Positions 34,901-47,224 of a stretch of DNA of 64,000 nt are shown one piece after another. A program made the translations under genes and the position numbers. The stretch is taken from assembly GCA_036186865.1 (NCBI GenBank), contig AP025040.1, forward strand, positions 35,858,397 through 35,922,396, read 5' to 3'. This DNA comes from Eustoma russellianum. Its lineage: Eukaryota; Streptophyta; Magnoliopsida; Gentianales; Gentianaceae. Position 1 is the stretch's first letter. Every line of letters begins with the position of its first letter. The notes beneath the pieces are model-generated. The model ran no database searches, had not been told where the DNA came from, and was given only the letters and a program-made list of their open reading frames with translations.

Positions 34901-35848
34901 GACATTTGCCTTTTGTTTCCAATATAAATGTGCTCGAGATTGCACTAGTCGCAACTTTGCCATACTCTACTGATATGCAGTACGTGTATCATCAGACGAT
35001 GAAGTATCATAGACGCGCTCACAAACTGTAGATTCTGGCTTACCATTTATAAGTACTTAACATTGTGTAGCCTCAAGGTTATTTAAGAGGATGAGTACTA
35101 ATCGCGAGTGAAAGCCCATTTTCTTAAGAATCTACTCTAGATAAGCCCAAGAAACTCGGTCAAAAGCCTTTGCCATATCTAACTTTATAAGAACATGTCC
35201 TCCGGGCACTGGACTATCTAATAAACATACCATTTCCTGTGCCAAAATAATTTGATCCGTTATGTCATGGCCCTTCATAAAACCTGCTTGCTCCGGTGAG
35301 ATTAAGCATGGTAATAGCACCGATAATATTGTCACGAATAGACGCGTGATAACCTTGGCCATAAAGTTACTTAAACAAATAGGTTTAAGTTCAGCAAACC
35401 TAGTGGGAGATGACACTTTAAGAATAAGAGTGATCAAAGCCGCTGCTACTCTCGATGGCGGTCTAATCCTAAGGAAAAATTCTTGAACTGCTTTATGTAC
35501 ATCCGTAGATATTTCCTGCCAAAAATGTCGATAGAATGATTTGGGAAATCCATCTGGTCTAGCTGCACTTGTTGGACTTAAATCCCACACAACTTTTTTC
35601 ACCTCATGCATGGACATCATCATTTGTAATTGATTGTTGTCATCTTCTGAGAGTATATGCAGGACATACTGCAGTATGTCCGCATATTGTTTTGTGGGGG
35701 AAGCCTGAAAAAATGTTTGATAATAATCCATTGCAGCTTGTTCAATGTCTTGGGGATTTTCGCATTCAACACCATCCTCCCGAATAATACGTTTGATTGT
35801 TTGCTTTCTTCGCTTCTCCTTAACTATGTTATGAAAAAACCGGGTATT
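31967..35848 (-). pseudogene. LINE-2 ORF2 middle part with tandem RT repeat
   Basis: Read on the minus strand from the right, several partial reverse transcriptases follow one another, then the RT palm with SHLGFADDL (FADD, about 32413-32424), then the thumb (32371-31967), where many stops occur. The repeated part reads MAKLRLxQSRAHLYWKQKANVKWMxEGDANTRFFHN, the DLSPTSAARPDGFPKSFYRH block and SPEQAGFMKGHDITDQI. At each unit junction ...VLINGKP is joined to ESTVCERVYD. The leftmost unit has lost the part between the DLSPT and KKMGF motifs (junction about 32660). All frames are broken. Confidence 0.85.
33104..35047 (-). repeat. 972-bp head-to-tail tandem repeat of LINE RT sequence
   Basis: Blocks at 33104-34075 and 34076-35047, and the part of a third at 35048-35848, are almost identical with a constant 972-bp period (for example the same motif at 33318, 34290 and 35262). 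A further junction is at about 50781, beyond Copia-3. The left partial unit (32660-33103) has a deletion. Junctions join the RT ...INGKP motif to the upstream ESTVCER motif, so the unit spans the RT N-terminal half. Confidence 0.9.
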
Positions 35849-35890
35849 TGTAGAAATAAGAGGGTTTGAGTGATTTCAAAATAAGAAACG

Positions 35891-35931
<41 letters not shown>

Positions 35932-38913
35932 AACGTGTATAAGTGTGTACATGTATGCATGATAACTTGTCATCACTTGCCTTATTTAGCTTATATATTA
36001 TGTTGCCGTACTAACGAGCCATGAAGCATTAAAGCTTACATCATATGGCGAACATTTGTTGAGTTTATACTATTTTCAGGTGCCACCATTAATGAACTAA
36101 ATTAGTTCATTAAGTGAAGTACTTAGTTTAATAAACTAAGTAGTTCATTAAAGGAAGATTCATTTGGAAAAGGCACAAAGGCAACAAGGCTAAGGAAGGA
36201 AAGTTTTCTCCTCCTCTCCTCATTAATATATACACACGCCACATATATATAATATATATATATTTTCAGATTTTTTTTGAAAAAGGCACATACACATGTA
36301 TTCCAACGTACTACCGACACGTTATATATTTTACGTACGTACGTTAACGTCACACCACTATAATTAACTCATATTTATGAGTATATTCAGGTCCTATATC
36401 ATATGATATAAGATATGGTGATGACAAATTAAATACGACACGATAAAAGGTTCTAAACCGAAATTTGTCGTATCGGGCGAATACCGAAACTTCGCCAACG
36501 TGTCACGTACTTGCCATAAATAAATGGCCAGCCCATATACATCAAAAAATGATGAAAATTTCGTGCTACACATGGTGTGATCAGCCAAAAATACTTTCCA
36601 TGTTGGCACACACAAATCACCCCACATTTAGGCCAAAATGTGAAGATTCCAATTTTAATTTTGTCACATGTTTATGGTACCACTTTAAATCAGCCAAGTG
36701 CTGAAATTTAAAGTATATATTATATATATTATGTATAACATAATATATATATCATGTGCAAAAGTTGGAATTTAAATTAGAGAAAAATCGGGTAATCGAT
36801 AAATATCGAAAATTCGGTTTTCTACGCACATAACATGGAACGTTTTTCTTGAACATCATGTGACACGTATCTAGACACTTTTTACATATAATATACATCT
36901 TAAAGTGTTCTAGAAAATTAAATTAAGGGCTGATTGGAATATTACATGTGTGTATTATTAAATGTGCACTATTTTACAAAGTTAGCAAAAATAAATTTCA
37001 GCACATGTACAAACATACTCAACGCCACCTACAGCTGATTTGGAGCATATGTGGAGCCTTGTTGGAATGTTGATTGGTCAAGGATCAATCATACAATGTT
37101 GAGAAATCAAAGAGAGAAGCTACAAAAGGTAAGTATTCAACATATACCTATCTTATGTCACATGCTGAAAATTTCAGCATACTACACACATGTGGCCGAT
37201 TTTTGTGTCATTAAGGCAACATATTTTGTCAATTTTTATTAAAGGATGAATTGAAGATGTTATGGAAATGATTTGAATATTATGTAAGGTAATTGAGTGT
37301 GATATTTTACACATCACACATGCTGAAATTTTTCAGCGTGAAGGTGTGCTGGCCGAATTTTACCCTTCTTTTGTGTCCAAGTTCATTCATCATTTGTTAG
37401 CAAGACTTACCATATATAATTGATTTATTTTTATGACAAAAATTCAAAGGAAAATGGTAAATAATCTGAATTTTATTTCATGATGTAAATGCTGAAAATT
37501 TCAGCATGGAAAAGATGGTATGGCCGATTCTTTGAGCTTGGAAAGGAGGATATTTCTTGTCTTGAAATTTATGAGAGGATTTGTGATTTATGGCATGACT
37601 TAATGGTTGATTTTTTGGCAAATATTAAGTGATTATTTCAGATTTTCCATGTCATCAAATGATGACAACATTAAGCCAATAAAGAGGTGCCAAGTAAGCA
37701 AAGACTAAATGATGGTCCAATAGGAGGATGCCAAGTAAGCCAAGCATTGTCACCATGATGTCTTACACTCTCCCAAGCACTTAAAAGGAAATTTTTCAAG
37801 AGGGGAGAAGGCCAAGGGGGACGGCTGAATGCTATAAGGAAGGGAGAAGAAGAACAAACAAATACAACACCAAGAATTGCATTCTAAAGTGATCAAATTG
37901 CCAAGCTTCTTTTCTCCTACACTTTCTTTCTCTCTTTTCTTGTAAAAAGCCTATTGTACTTTGCATCTTTCAATCTTGAATAGGCTTCATAGAAACCACC
38001 ATTCATACATCTTTGTAAAAGATTGATCAAGGTGTGATCAATCTTCATTCTAGCGAGGTGGTGGTGTTCGTGCAAATTGTACTTGTCATACAAGGTTTGT
38101 AAAGGGTTGGAGTTAGGTGTAACTCTATCAACCCTGCGGTAAGGTGTACTGCGTGTGTGTGATTAGTGTGAACCAAGGAAGGTGTTCCTTGAAGACTGGA
38201 GTAGGTTGTTTATAACCGAACCAGTATAAAATTCTTGGTGCAATTTACTTTCAGCATTTACTTTTCAGTTTCTGCACTGTTTATACATTTTGTTCACGTT
38301 CGTGAAAATAGTAAACGAATTTTAAAAATTACAAAAATTTCCAAAAACATACCTACACGTTCTAGGGTTCATTTGGCACAAGTTTCAACCCTTTTGGACA
38401 AGTATAAGTCAATCAAACATCAAAAGTTCTGAGACTAGTACAGTCTGATTTTCAGACTTGCAAAGGTTGAGACTTTGGTTGTAATTGACCTACTTCTCAA
38501 AAGAATTTTCCAAAACTGTTTCAACCCATTTAAATATATTGTGTGAAGAGTTATTGGTCAAATTTTCAGATCATTTGGACGTTCACACAAATAGGAATTA
38601 ATTTTTCAAAATCATCTACCGTTTCTGGCAGAATTGCACAATCTGAGTGCCAACGGTTTTTGAAGGGGTTAAAGGTTGAATTTTAATTTGAAATTTTTAG
38701 GGGACCCTCATAACATCTGAGGCTAAGTTCTCCCAAAATGTCATAATTTTTGGAGACCTCTAACCTGGTTTTAAAAACGTTTTAAAACAGGTCCTGAAAA
38801 CAGAATCTGTTTTCAGAACTTGAATTGTTCAAGTTTAAAGAAATTTTAAAAAGCACACTTTCCGCACCATCTATTCAACCCCCCCCTTCTAGTGGTGCCT
38901 TGCAGATCCTACA
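35849..38913 (+). repeat. Copia-3 LTR-A (single unit)
   Basis: 3065 bp, beginning TGTAGAAATAAGAGGG and ending AGATCCTACA next to the primer site. It is homologous in order to a one-unit version of the Copia-2 LTR: GTTTGAGTGATTTC start, (AT)n at about 35896-35928, the TGATCAAGGTGTGATCAATC block (about 38023) and a U5 from about 38248. It diverges from Copia-2 enough to be another subfamily. Confidence 0.88.
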
Positions 38914-38915
38914 AG

Positions 38916-38926
38916 TGGTATCAGAG
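38916..38926 (+). other. Copia-3A primer binding site (Met tRNA)
   Basis: TGGTATCAGAG lies two bases after LTR-A; it continues as TGGTATCAGAGCGCAG. Confidence 0.92.
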
Positions 38927-38967
38927 CGCAGGAATACTCACTACAAGGAATCCAACGATTCAGTGAG

Positions 38968-40878
38968 ATGGCATCCACAAATCTCAAAACCGAACAAGAA
39001 GGTATGTCGAGCCAAAGGCCTCCACTTTTTGACGGTGAGTCCTTTATTCAATGGAAACTTAGGATGAAACTTTTTCTTATGGCTATAGATATAGATCTTT
39101 GGTCAATAATTGAAGATGGTCCATATGTCCCATCTAATGTATCCACTGTAGACGGAGTTACTTTAGAAGTTATTAAAACTAGACAAGAATATACGAGTGA
39201 TGATAAAAAGAAACTTAGTATGAATGCTAGGGCTATGCAATTGCTTTTAAACGGATTAAGTAAAAGTGAGTCTAGTTATGTGTCAAATTGTTCGAGTGCA
39301 CAAGAAATGTGGAGAATTCTAGAAATGAAACACGAAGGCACGAGTCAAGTAAAAGAGTCAAAAATTAATATGCTCATGTCTACTCTTGAGTCTTTTAAAT
39401 TGTTGCCCAATGAGTCGATTGTAGATATGGATCTTCGTTTAACTAACATCTATAACTCTCTTGAGTCTCTTGGTAAGGCTTTTACTACGCAGGAAAAGGT
39501 ACAGAAAGTCCTACGAAGCCTTCCTTCGGAATGGGACCCTAAAGTGACTGCTATAGAAGAAAGCAAGGAAACCAAATCAATAAAGATGGAAGAACTAATT
39601 GGGTCACTCAAAGTTTATGAAAACAAACTTACTATTCGGAAATCGGAATCATCTAAACAAGGTAAAACAATTGCTTTTAAATCAAATGAATACGTCTCCC
39701 CTCCCTCCGATCACGTAGATGATAGTGATTCCGAATCGGATAATGATGACTTAATCCTATTGGCTAAAGGACTAAGAAGATTCATGAGAAAGTCATTTAG
39801 AAATAAAAACAAGGGCACTACATCTAAGAGAAATAAAAACAAGTCAAATGATAAGGACATTAAATAATATGAATGCGGCAAACTCGGACACTTATCATAT
39901 GACTGCCCAAACAAAGAAAAGCAAACTAATAAATACCCTGACAAGGAGCGGAACAAAAATAGACTCGTCTCAGATCCTAAACAAAGGAAACGTGCACTAA
40001 AGGCCTCCACATGGAGTGACTCATCAGACTCTGAAACTGAGACCGAAGAGGAGACCGCTCAAGTTTGCTTCGCTTCAAAGGCGTCTAATGAGGTATCATC
40101 CGATTCTGACTCTGACTCTGAACCTTCTTATGATGATCTTTTTAGTCAGTATCTTGAATTACATAAATTTACTAAGACTCTCGCAAAAGAAAAGAAACGT
40201 TTAATTGAAGACAAGAAACTGTTAGAATCTTCTAACGAGAATCTTGTCGCTCAATTAAGCGATTCAAAGAAAGAGTCTTCATGTGTCATCACTGCATTAA
40301 AAACCGAGATCTCATCATTGACTTCTCAAAATAATGAAATGAAATCCGAGATTTCAAATTTGAAATCAAGGAATACAGATTTAGAGAAAATGATGAAACA
40401 ATTCGATACAGGGTCAAACATGCTGCATCGCATCATATTATCGCAAAAGCATGACAGTGACAAAACTGGATTGGGATACGTTGATACTAACGAAGTATCA
40501 ACCAAACCAACCAAGTTTGTTGTGTCTAAGAAAGTAGACACCCCTAAGCATCAAGTGGCGTCTAAGATGACGCAAAAAGCGCCCCCTTCCACACGCCCCA
40601 CTCCCTCATATCATGTGAAATATAACGTTGTACCATATAGATATGAGAAGAAAAGAACAATGCATACACGAAATACATATCATCCACGCACTACGCACAC
40701 GCACACAAGGACATATCAAAAGCGTCCTTCATTCAATGAGTATAGAGGAGTCCTTGGGCAAAGACCCAAAGTACATGCACCACATGTATATTATATCGCA
40801 CCTTCATTCTTGCCATTTGATAGACCGAGAAGGATCACCCAAGTATGGGTACCGAAAGGTACCTTTACCAAAAGGTGA
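38968..40878 (+). pseudogene. Copia-3A gag with one internal stop
   Basis: A 636-codon frame starts MASTNLKTEQEGMSSQRPP. It has the retrotransposon capsid fold UBN2/DUF4219-type (FIQWKLRMKLFL..., about residues 20-230), then an acidic stretch, zinc knuckle (about residue 300), Ser/Asp-rich region and a coiled-coil (LHKFTKTLAKEKKRLIEDKK..., about residues 390-480). The basic C-terminal domain ends QVWVPKGTFTKR. The only break is TAA at 39865-39867, replacing the TGT of the first knuckle Cys seen in copy B. Long coiled-coil gags are typical of SIRE/Maximus elements. Confidence 0.9.
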
Positions 40879-40882
40879 TTAA

Positions 40883-43800
40883 CTAACTCGAAAGGACCCA
40901 AAATTAAAAGGGTACCTAAATCACCTTTTCACATTGCAGGGAGACCACTCATCAAAAGACACATCAATAAAGTGGTTCCTTGACAGTGGTTGCTCGAGGC
41001 ACATGACGGGTGACCCGAGCCTGTTCTCCAAATTAAAGAAGGTCACAAAAGGCGGATCCGTGACCTTTGGAGACAACAATGAAGGCAAGATCATTGGAAA
41101 AGGTACGATTGGCAATCCGAATACACTTCAAATCTCCAACGTATTTTTGGTAAGCAACTTATCCTACAATCTTCTTAGTATTTCTCAATTTGTTGACAAT
41201 GGCTTCAATGTTTGTTTTACTCACCCTTATTGCAATATAATAAATAAAAATGGAGAAACCGTTTTAAAAGGAAAACGAGAAGGAAATATCTTTACACTAT
41301 CTATGGATGATGTAGTAGACGCTAAAGTTAAATGTTTTATGTCAAATGAACCCAATGTGAATTTGTGGCATAGACGTTTAGGACACATAGGTATTTCTAC
41401 ACTAGAAAAATTGCAACGAAAGAACCTAGTACGGGGATTGCCTACGCTTGATTTAGACAACTTTCAGTTGTGTGAATCTTGCATAAAAGGCAAACAAACA
41501 CGTGAGTCACTTAAGCCTAAAGAATGAAATAAGCACGACTAGAATACTAGAACTATTGCATATCGATTTGTTTGGTCCTAGTCGCACTACAAGTCTAGGT
41601 GGGCGTCACTATGCATGCGTGATTGTTGATGACTTTTCTCGTTATACTTGGACTTTATTTCTTGCACATAAGGATGATAGCGCCGTAGAGATCGCTAAAT
41701 TAATTAAACAACTCGAAAATCAATACGGTGTAAATGTGAAAAGAATAAGAAGCGATAGAGGCGGTGAGTTTAAAAATAAAGAGATGATTTCAGTTTTGTG
41801 AAGAAAAAGGGATTAAACATGAGTTTTCACCACCTAGAACTCCACAATTAAATGGAGTAGTAGAAAGAAAAAATCGCACACTACAAGAAATCGCTAGAAC
41901 CATGCTTTGCGAAAATAAATTGCCTAGATTTCTGTGGGCGGAAGCCGTAAATTGTGCATGCTATATTGTAAATCGCCTATCTATAAGAAAGAAAATAAAC
42001 AAGACGCCTTACGAAATTTTGAATGATCGCATGCCTAAGATTGATTATTTTCGTGTGTTTGGATGCAAATGCTTTGTCTTGAATACAAAGGATAATTTAG
42101 ATAAATTTGAATCCAAATCAATTGAGTGCATTTTTGTTGGGTATTCCATAAATTCAAAGGCATATAGATGTTATGATCCTCTCACTAGACAAATCATAGA
42201 ATCTATTCATGTTAAATTCAATGAATTTGGTGAGATTGATAAAGATAAGGAATATGACGATGATTTTGAATTGAAACCCGTTTTGGATGAAGATAATGAT
42301 TCTTTTGATATGCATGAGATGAATGAGACACTAGAAATGCATGATCATATAGAAATGCATGATAACTTAGAAAATAATCAACCAAGATGGCATAGAGATC
42401 ACCCACATGATCTCATCATAGGCGACATCACTCACGGTGTGCGACCACGTAGAAGAATCACTTCGGATGAAATAAATGAATTTCATGCTATGATTTCTGA
42501 AATTGAGCCCAAAAATGTGCATGATGCTTTGAGTGATTCATCTTGGATTGATGCTATGCATGACGAACTTAATCAATTCGTTAGAAATGATGTATGGGAT
42601 TTAGTGCCACGACCACAAGATAAGACAATATAGGCACAAAGTGGGTATTTAGGAATAAAATGAATGAAGAAGGAAAGGTCGTTAGAAATAAAGCAAGACT
42701 CGTAGCTCAAGGATATAATCAAGAAGAAGGAATAGACTACGATGAAACATTTGCACCCGTAGCACGTTTAGAAGCTATACGACTCTTACTTGCCATTGCT
42801 TGCATGAAAGATTTTAAATTGTATCAAATGGACGTCAAAAGTGCTTTTCTAAACGGATTCATACAAGAAGAAGTATACGTGAAGCAACCACCCGGTTTTG
42901 AAGATTTGAAACATCCAGATCACGTGTACAAACTAAAGAAGGCACTATATGGCCTAAAGCAAGCGCCGAGAGCATGGTATGATCGTTTTGCTACTTTCCT
43001 TTTAGAAAATAATTTTAAACGTGGTACTATAGATAGTACACTATTTTTGAAACAAGAAAAATCAGATTTACTTATTATTCAAATCTACGTAGATGACATT
43101 ATTTTCGGTTCTACCTCACATAGACTCGTTAAAGATTTTGAAAATTGTATGAAAGCTGAATTTGAAATGTCTATGGTTGGTGAACTTAATTATTTTCTTG
43201 GCTTGCAGATTAAGCAAACGAGTAAAGGAATTCATATAAGCCAAGCTAAGTATGTAAATGATATGATCAAGAAGTTCAATTTTGAAAATTTGAAACCATC
43301 CCCCACGCCTATGAGTGTTACTACTAAATTAGACAAAGACGAACATGGTAAAGACGTTGATAATGGATTATATCGATCTATGATAGGTTCTTTACTATAT
43401 TTAACTGCTAGTAGGCCTGACATCATGTTTAGCGTATGCATGTGTGCTCGTTTTCAAAGTCAACCTAAGGTGTCACACTTAAATGCGGTAAAAAGAATAT
43501 TCCGTTATATTAAGCACACGCCCACCTTAGGTATTTGGTATGATAAGGATTCTACATTTGACTTACATGCTTACACTGATGCAGATTATGGTGGCTGCAA
43601 GATAGATAGAAAAAGCACGAGCGGAACTTGCCAATTTATAGGAAATTCCCTTATTTCATGGTTTTCCAAAAAGCAAGCAAGTGTTGCTTTGTCCACTACG
43701 GAGGCTGAGTACATGGCTCTTAGCCTCTGTTGCACACAGTTGTTGTGGATAAAACAACAACTTTCGGACTTTGGAATTATCGTAAATAAGATTCCTATAT

Positions 43801-44036
43801 ATTGTGATAGTATGAGTGCAATAAATTTGTCTAAGAACCCCGTATTACACTCTAAGGCTAAGCATATAGAAGTTCGCTATCATTTTCTTCGTGATCACGT
43901 TAACAATGGTAATATTGTCATAGATCACGTACGCACAGAATCACAAGTAGCGGATATATTTACAAAGGCCTTAAATCAAGCCACATTTGAATCTCTTCGT
44001 TCTAAATTAGGCATGATTCCCGTTGATGTGATTTAA
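40883..44036 (+). pseudogene. Copia-3A pol (protease, integrase, RT, RNase H)
   Basis: Pol lies in the +1 frame relative to gag, opening after 40882. The protease DSG is at 40982-40990 (WFLDSGCSRHMTG). The pre-integrase zinc region (LWHRRLGHIG...CESCIKGKQ) and integrase core (IDLFGP, RSDRGGEF, GVVERKNRTL) follow. One-base insertions near 41515 and 41790 and a one-base loss near 42630 break the frame. From 42660 to 44036 RT and RNase H are open: MDVKSAFLNG, ALYGLKQAPRAWY, YVDD at 43086-43097, ALSTTEAEYMA and ADIFTKAL. The 3' half is the best preserved copia RT in the window. Confidence 0.92.
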
Positions 44037-44159
44037 TGTGATACTATTTGATTTACTTTCCTTTTTGACAGGAATCTTTTGATTAACTTTCCAAAATAAA
44101 GGGGGAGAGATAAGCATGATTTAAGGGGGAGAGAGAGACACTGATTGATCCTAATTGCA
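44037..44159 (+). other. Copia-3A 3' untranslated region
   Basis: It contains purine runs AAAGGGGGAGAGA (about 44098) and AAGGGGGAGAGAGAG (about 44123), like the Copia-2 3' region. The rest of the UTR, the true polypurine tract and the start of LTR-B are missing at the gap. Confidence 0.7.
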
Positions 44160-44169
44160 NNNNNNNNNN
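44160..44169. other. Scaffold gap (10 N)
   Basis: Exactly ten N join 3' UTR sequence to an AT run in LTR-B. By comparison with LTR-A and with Copia-2, at least about 180 bp are missing, so the gap is a placeholder, not a measured length. Confidence 0.97.
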
Positions 44170-47100
44170 TATATATATATATATATATATACAAACGTGT
44201 ATAAGTGTGTACATGTATGCATGATAACTTGTCATCACTTGCCTTATTTAGCTTATATATTATGTTGTCGTACTAACGAGCCATGAAGCATTAAAGCTTA
44301 CATCATATGGCGAACATTTGTTGAGTTTATACTATTTTCAGGTGCCACCATTAATGAACTAAATTAGTTCATTAAGTGAAGTACTTAGTTTAATAAACTA
44401 AGTAGTTCATTAAAGGAAGATTCATTTGAAAAAGGCAACAAGGCTAAGGAAGGAAAGTTTTCTCCTCCTCTCCTCATTAATATATACACACGCCACATAT
44501 ATATAATATATATATATTTTCAGATTTTTTTTGAAAAAGGCACATACACATGTATTCCAACGTACTACCGACACGTTATATATTTTACGTACGTACGTTA
44601 ACGTCACACCACTATACTTAACTCATATTTATGAGTATATTCAGGTCCTATATCATATGATATAAGATATGGTGATGACAAATTAAATACGACACGATAA
44701 AAGGTTCTAAACCGAAATTTGTCGTATCGGGCGAATACCGAAACTTCGCCAACGTGTCACGTACTTGCCATAAATAAATAGCCAGCCCATATACATCAAA
44801 AAATGATGAAAATTTCGTGCTACACATGGTGTGATCAGCCAAAAATACTTTCCATGTTGGCACACACAAATCACCCCACATTTAGGCCAAAATGTGAAGA
44901 TTCCAATTTTAATTTTGTCACATGTTTATGGTACCACTTTAAATCAGCCAAGTGCTGAAATTTAAAGTATATATTATATATATTATGTATAACATAATAT
45001 ATATATCATGTGCAAAAGTTGGAATTTAAATTAGAGAAAAATCGGGTAATCGATAAATATCGAAAATTCGGTTTTCTACGCACATAACATGGAACGTTTT
45101 TCTTGAACATCATGTGACACGTATCTAGACACTTTTTACATATAATATACATCTTAAAGTGTTCTAGAAAATTAAATTAAGGGCTGATTGGAATATTACA
45201 TGTGTGTATTATTAAATGTGCACTATTTTACAAAGTTAGCAAAAATAAATTTCAGCACATGTACAAACATACTCAACGCCACCTACAGCTGATTTGGAGC
45301 ATATGTGGAGCCTTGTTGGCATGTTGATTGGTCAAGGATCAATCATACAATGTTGAGAAATCAAAGAGAGAAGCTACAAAAGGTAAGTATTCAACATATA
45401 CCTCTCTTATGTCACATGCTGAAAATTTCAGCATACTACACACATGTGGCCGATTTTTGTGTCATTAAGGCAACATATTTTGTCAATTTTTATTAAAGGA
45501 TTAATTGAAGATGTTATGGAAATGATTTGAATATTATGTAAGGTAATTGAGTGTGATATTTTACATATCACACATGCTGAAATTTTTCAGCATGTGTGAA
45601 GGTGTGCTGGCCGAATTTTACCCTTCTTTTGTGTCCAAGTTCATTCATCATTTGTTAGCAAGACTTACCATATATGATTGATTTATTTTTATGACAAACA
45701 TTCAAAGGAAAATGGTAAATAATCTGAATTTTATTTCATGATGTAAATGCTGAAAATTTCAGCATGGAAAAGATGGTATGGCCGATTCTTTGAGCTTGGA
45801 AAGGAGGATATTTCTTGTCTTGAAATTTATGAGAGGATTTGTGATTTATGGCATGACTTAATGGTTGATTTTTTGGCAAATATTAAGTGATTATTTCAGA
45901 TTTTCCATGTCATCAAATGATGACAACATTAAGCCAATAAAGAGGTGCCAAGTAAGCAAAGACTAAATGATGGTCCAATAGGAGGATGCCAAGTAAGCCA
46001 AGCATTGTCACCATGATGTCTTACACTATCCCAAGCACTTAAATGGAAATTTTTCAAGAGGGGAGAAGGCCAAGGGGGACGGCTGAATGCCATAAGGAAG
46101 GGAGAAGAAGAACAAACAAATACAACACCAATAATTGCATTCTAAAGTGATCAAATTGCCAAGCTTCTTTTCTCCTACACTTTCTTTATCTCTTTTCTTG
46201 TAAAAAGCCTATTGTACTTTGCATCTTTCAATCTTGAATAGGCTTCATAGAAACCACCATTCATACATCTTTGTAAAAGATTGATCAAGGTGTGATCAAT
46301 CTTCATTCTAGCGAGGTGGTGGTGTTCGTGCAAATTGTACTTGTCATACAAGGTTTGTAAAGGGTTGGAGTTAGGTGTAACTCTATCAACCCTGCGGTAA
46401 GGTGTACTGCGTGTGTGTGATTAGTGTGAACCAAGGAAGGTGTTCCTTGAAGACTGGAGTAGGTTGTTTATAACCGAACCAGTATAAAATTCTTGGTGCA
46501 ATTTACTTTCAGCATTTACTTTTCAGTTTCTGCACTGTTTATACATTTTGTTCACGTTTGTGAAAATAGTAAACGAATTTCAAAAATTACAAAAATTTCC
46601 AGAAACATACCTACACGTTCTAGGGTTCATTTGGCACAAGTTGCAACCCTTTTGGACAAGTATAAGTCAATCAAACATCAAAAGTTCTGAGACTAGTGCA
46701 GTCTGATTTTCAGACTTGCAAAGGTTGAGACTTTGGTTGTAATTGACCTACTTCTCAAAAGAATTTTCCAAAACTGTTTCAACCCATTTAAATATAGTGT
46801 GTGAAGAGTTATTGGTCAAATTTTCAGATCATTTGGACGTTCACACAAATAGGAATTAATTTTTCAAAACCATCTACCGTTTCTGGCAGAATTGCACAAT
46901 CTGAGTGCCAACAGTTTTTGAAGGGGTTAAAGGTTGAATTTTAATTTGAAATTTTTAGGGGACCCTCATAACATCTGAGGCTAAGTTCTCCCAAAATGTC
47001 ATAATTTTTGGAGACCTCTAACCTGGTTTTAAAAACGTTTTAAAACAGGTCCTGAAAACAGAATCTGTTTTCAGAACTTGAATTGTTCAAGTTTAAAGAA

Positions 47101-47170
47101 ATTTTAAAAAGCACACTTTCCGCACCATCTATTCAACCCCCCCTTCTAGTGGTGCCTTGCAGATCCTACA
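44170..47170 (+). repeat. Copia-3 LTR-B, start lost in the gap
   Basis: It matches LTR-A from its (AT)n run to the end AGATCCTACA with only scattered changes. It would serve as 3' LTR of copy A and 5' LTR of copy B. Confidence 0.88.
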
Positions 47171-47172
47171 AG

Positions 47173-47183
47173 TGGTATCAGAG
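47173..47183 (+). other. Copia-3B primer binding site (Met tRNA)
   Basis: TGGTATCAGAG follows LTR-B after two bases, identical to copy A. A primer site here shows that LTR-B is followed by a second interior, not by flank. Confidence 0.92.
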
Positions 47184-47224
47184 CGCAGGAATACTCACTA
47201 CAAGGAATCCAACGATTCAGTGAG

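Noticed and set aside
33293..35731. Three separate reverse transcriptase genes
   Set aside because: They are tandem copies of one truncated LINE segment lacking the catalytic FADD box, so none is a gene.
40875..40939. Possible mini-intron (GT...TTGCAG) between gag and pol of Copia-3
   Set aside because: Joining the best donor and acceptor does not put gag and pol in the same frame, and the removed sequence still reads like gag-frame coding.
44037..44159. An env-like third ORF after pol, as in some SIRE elements
   Set aside because: Only about 120 bp of non-coding sequence is present before the gap; no frame is seen.
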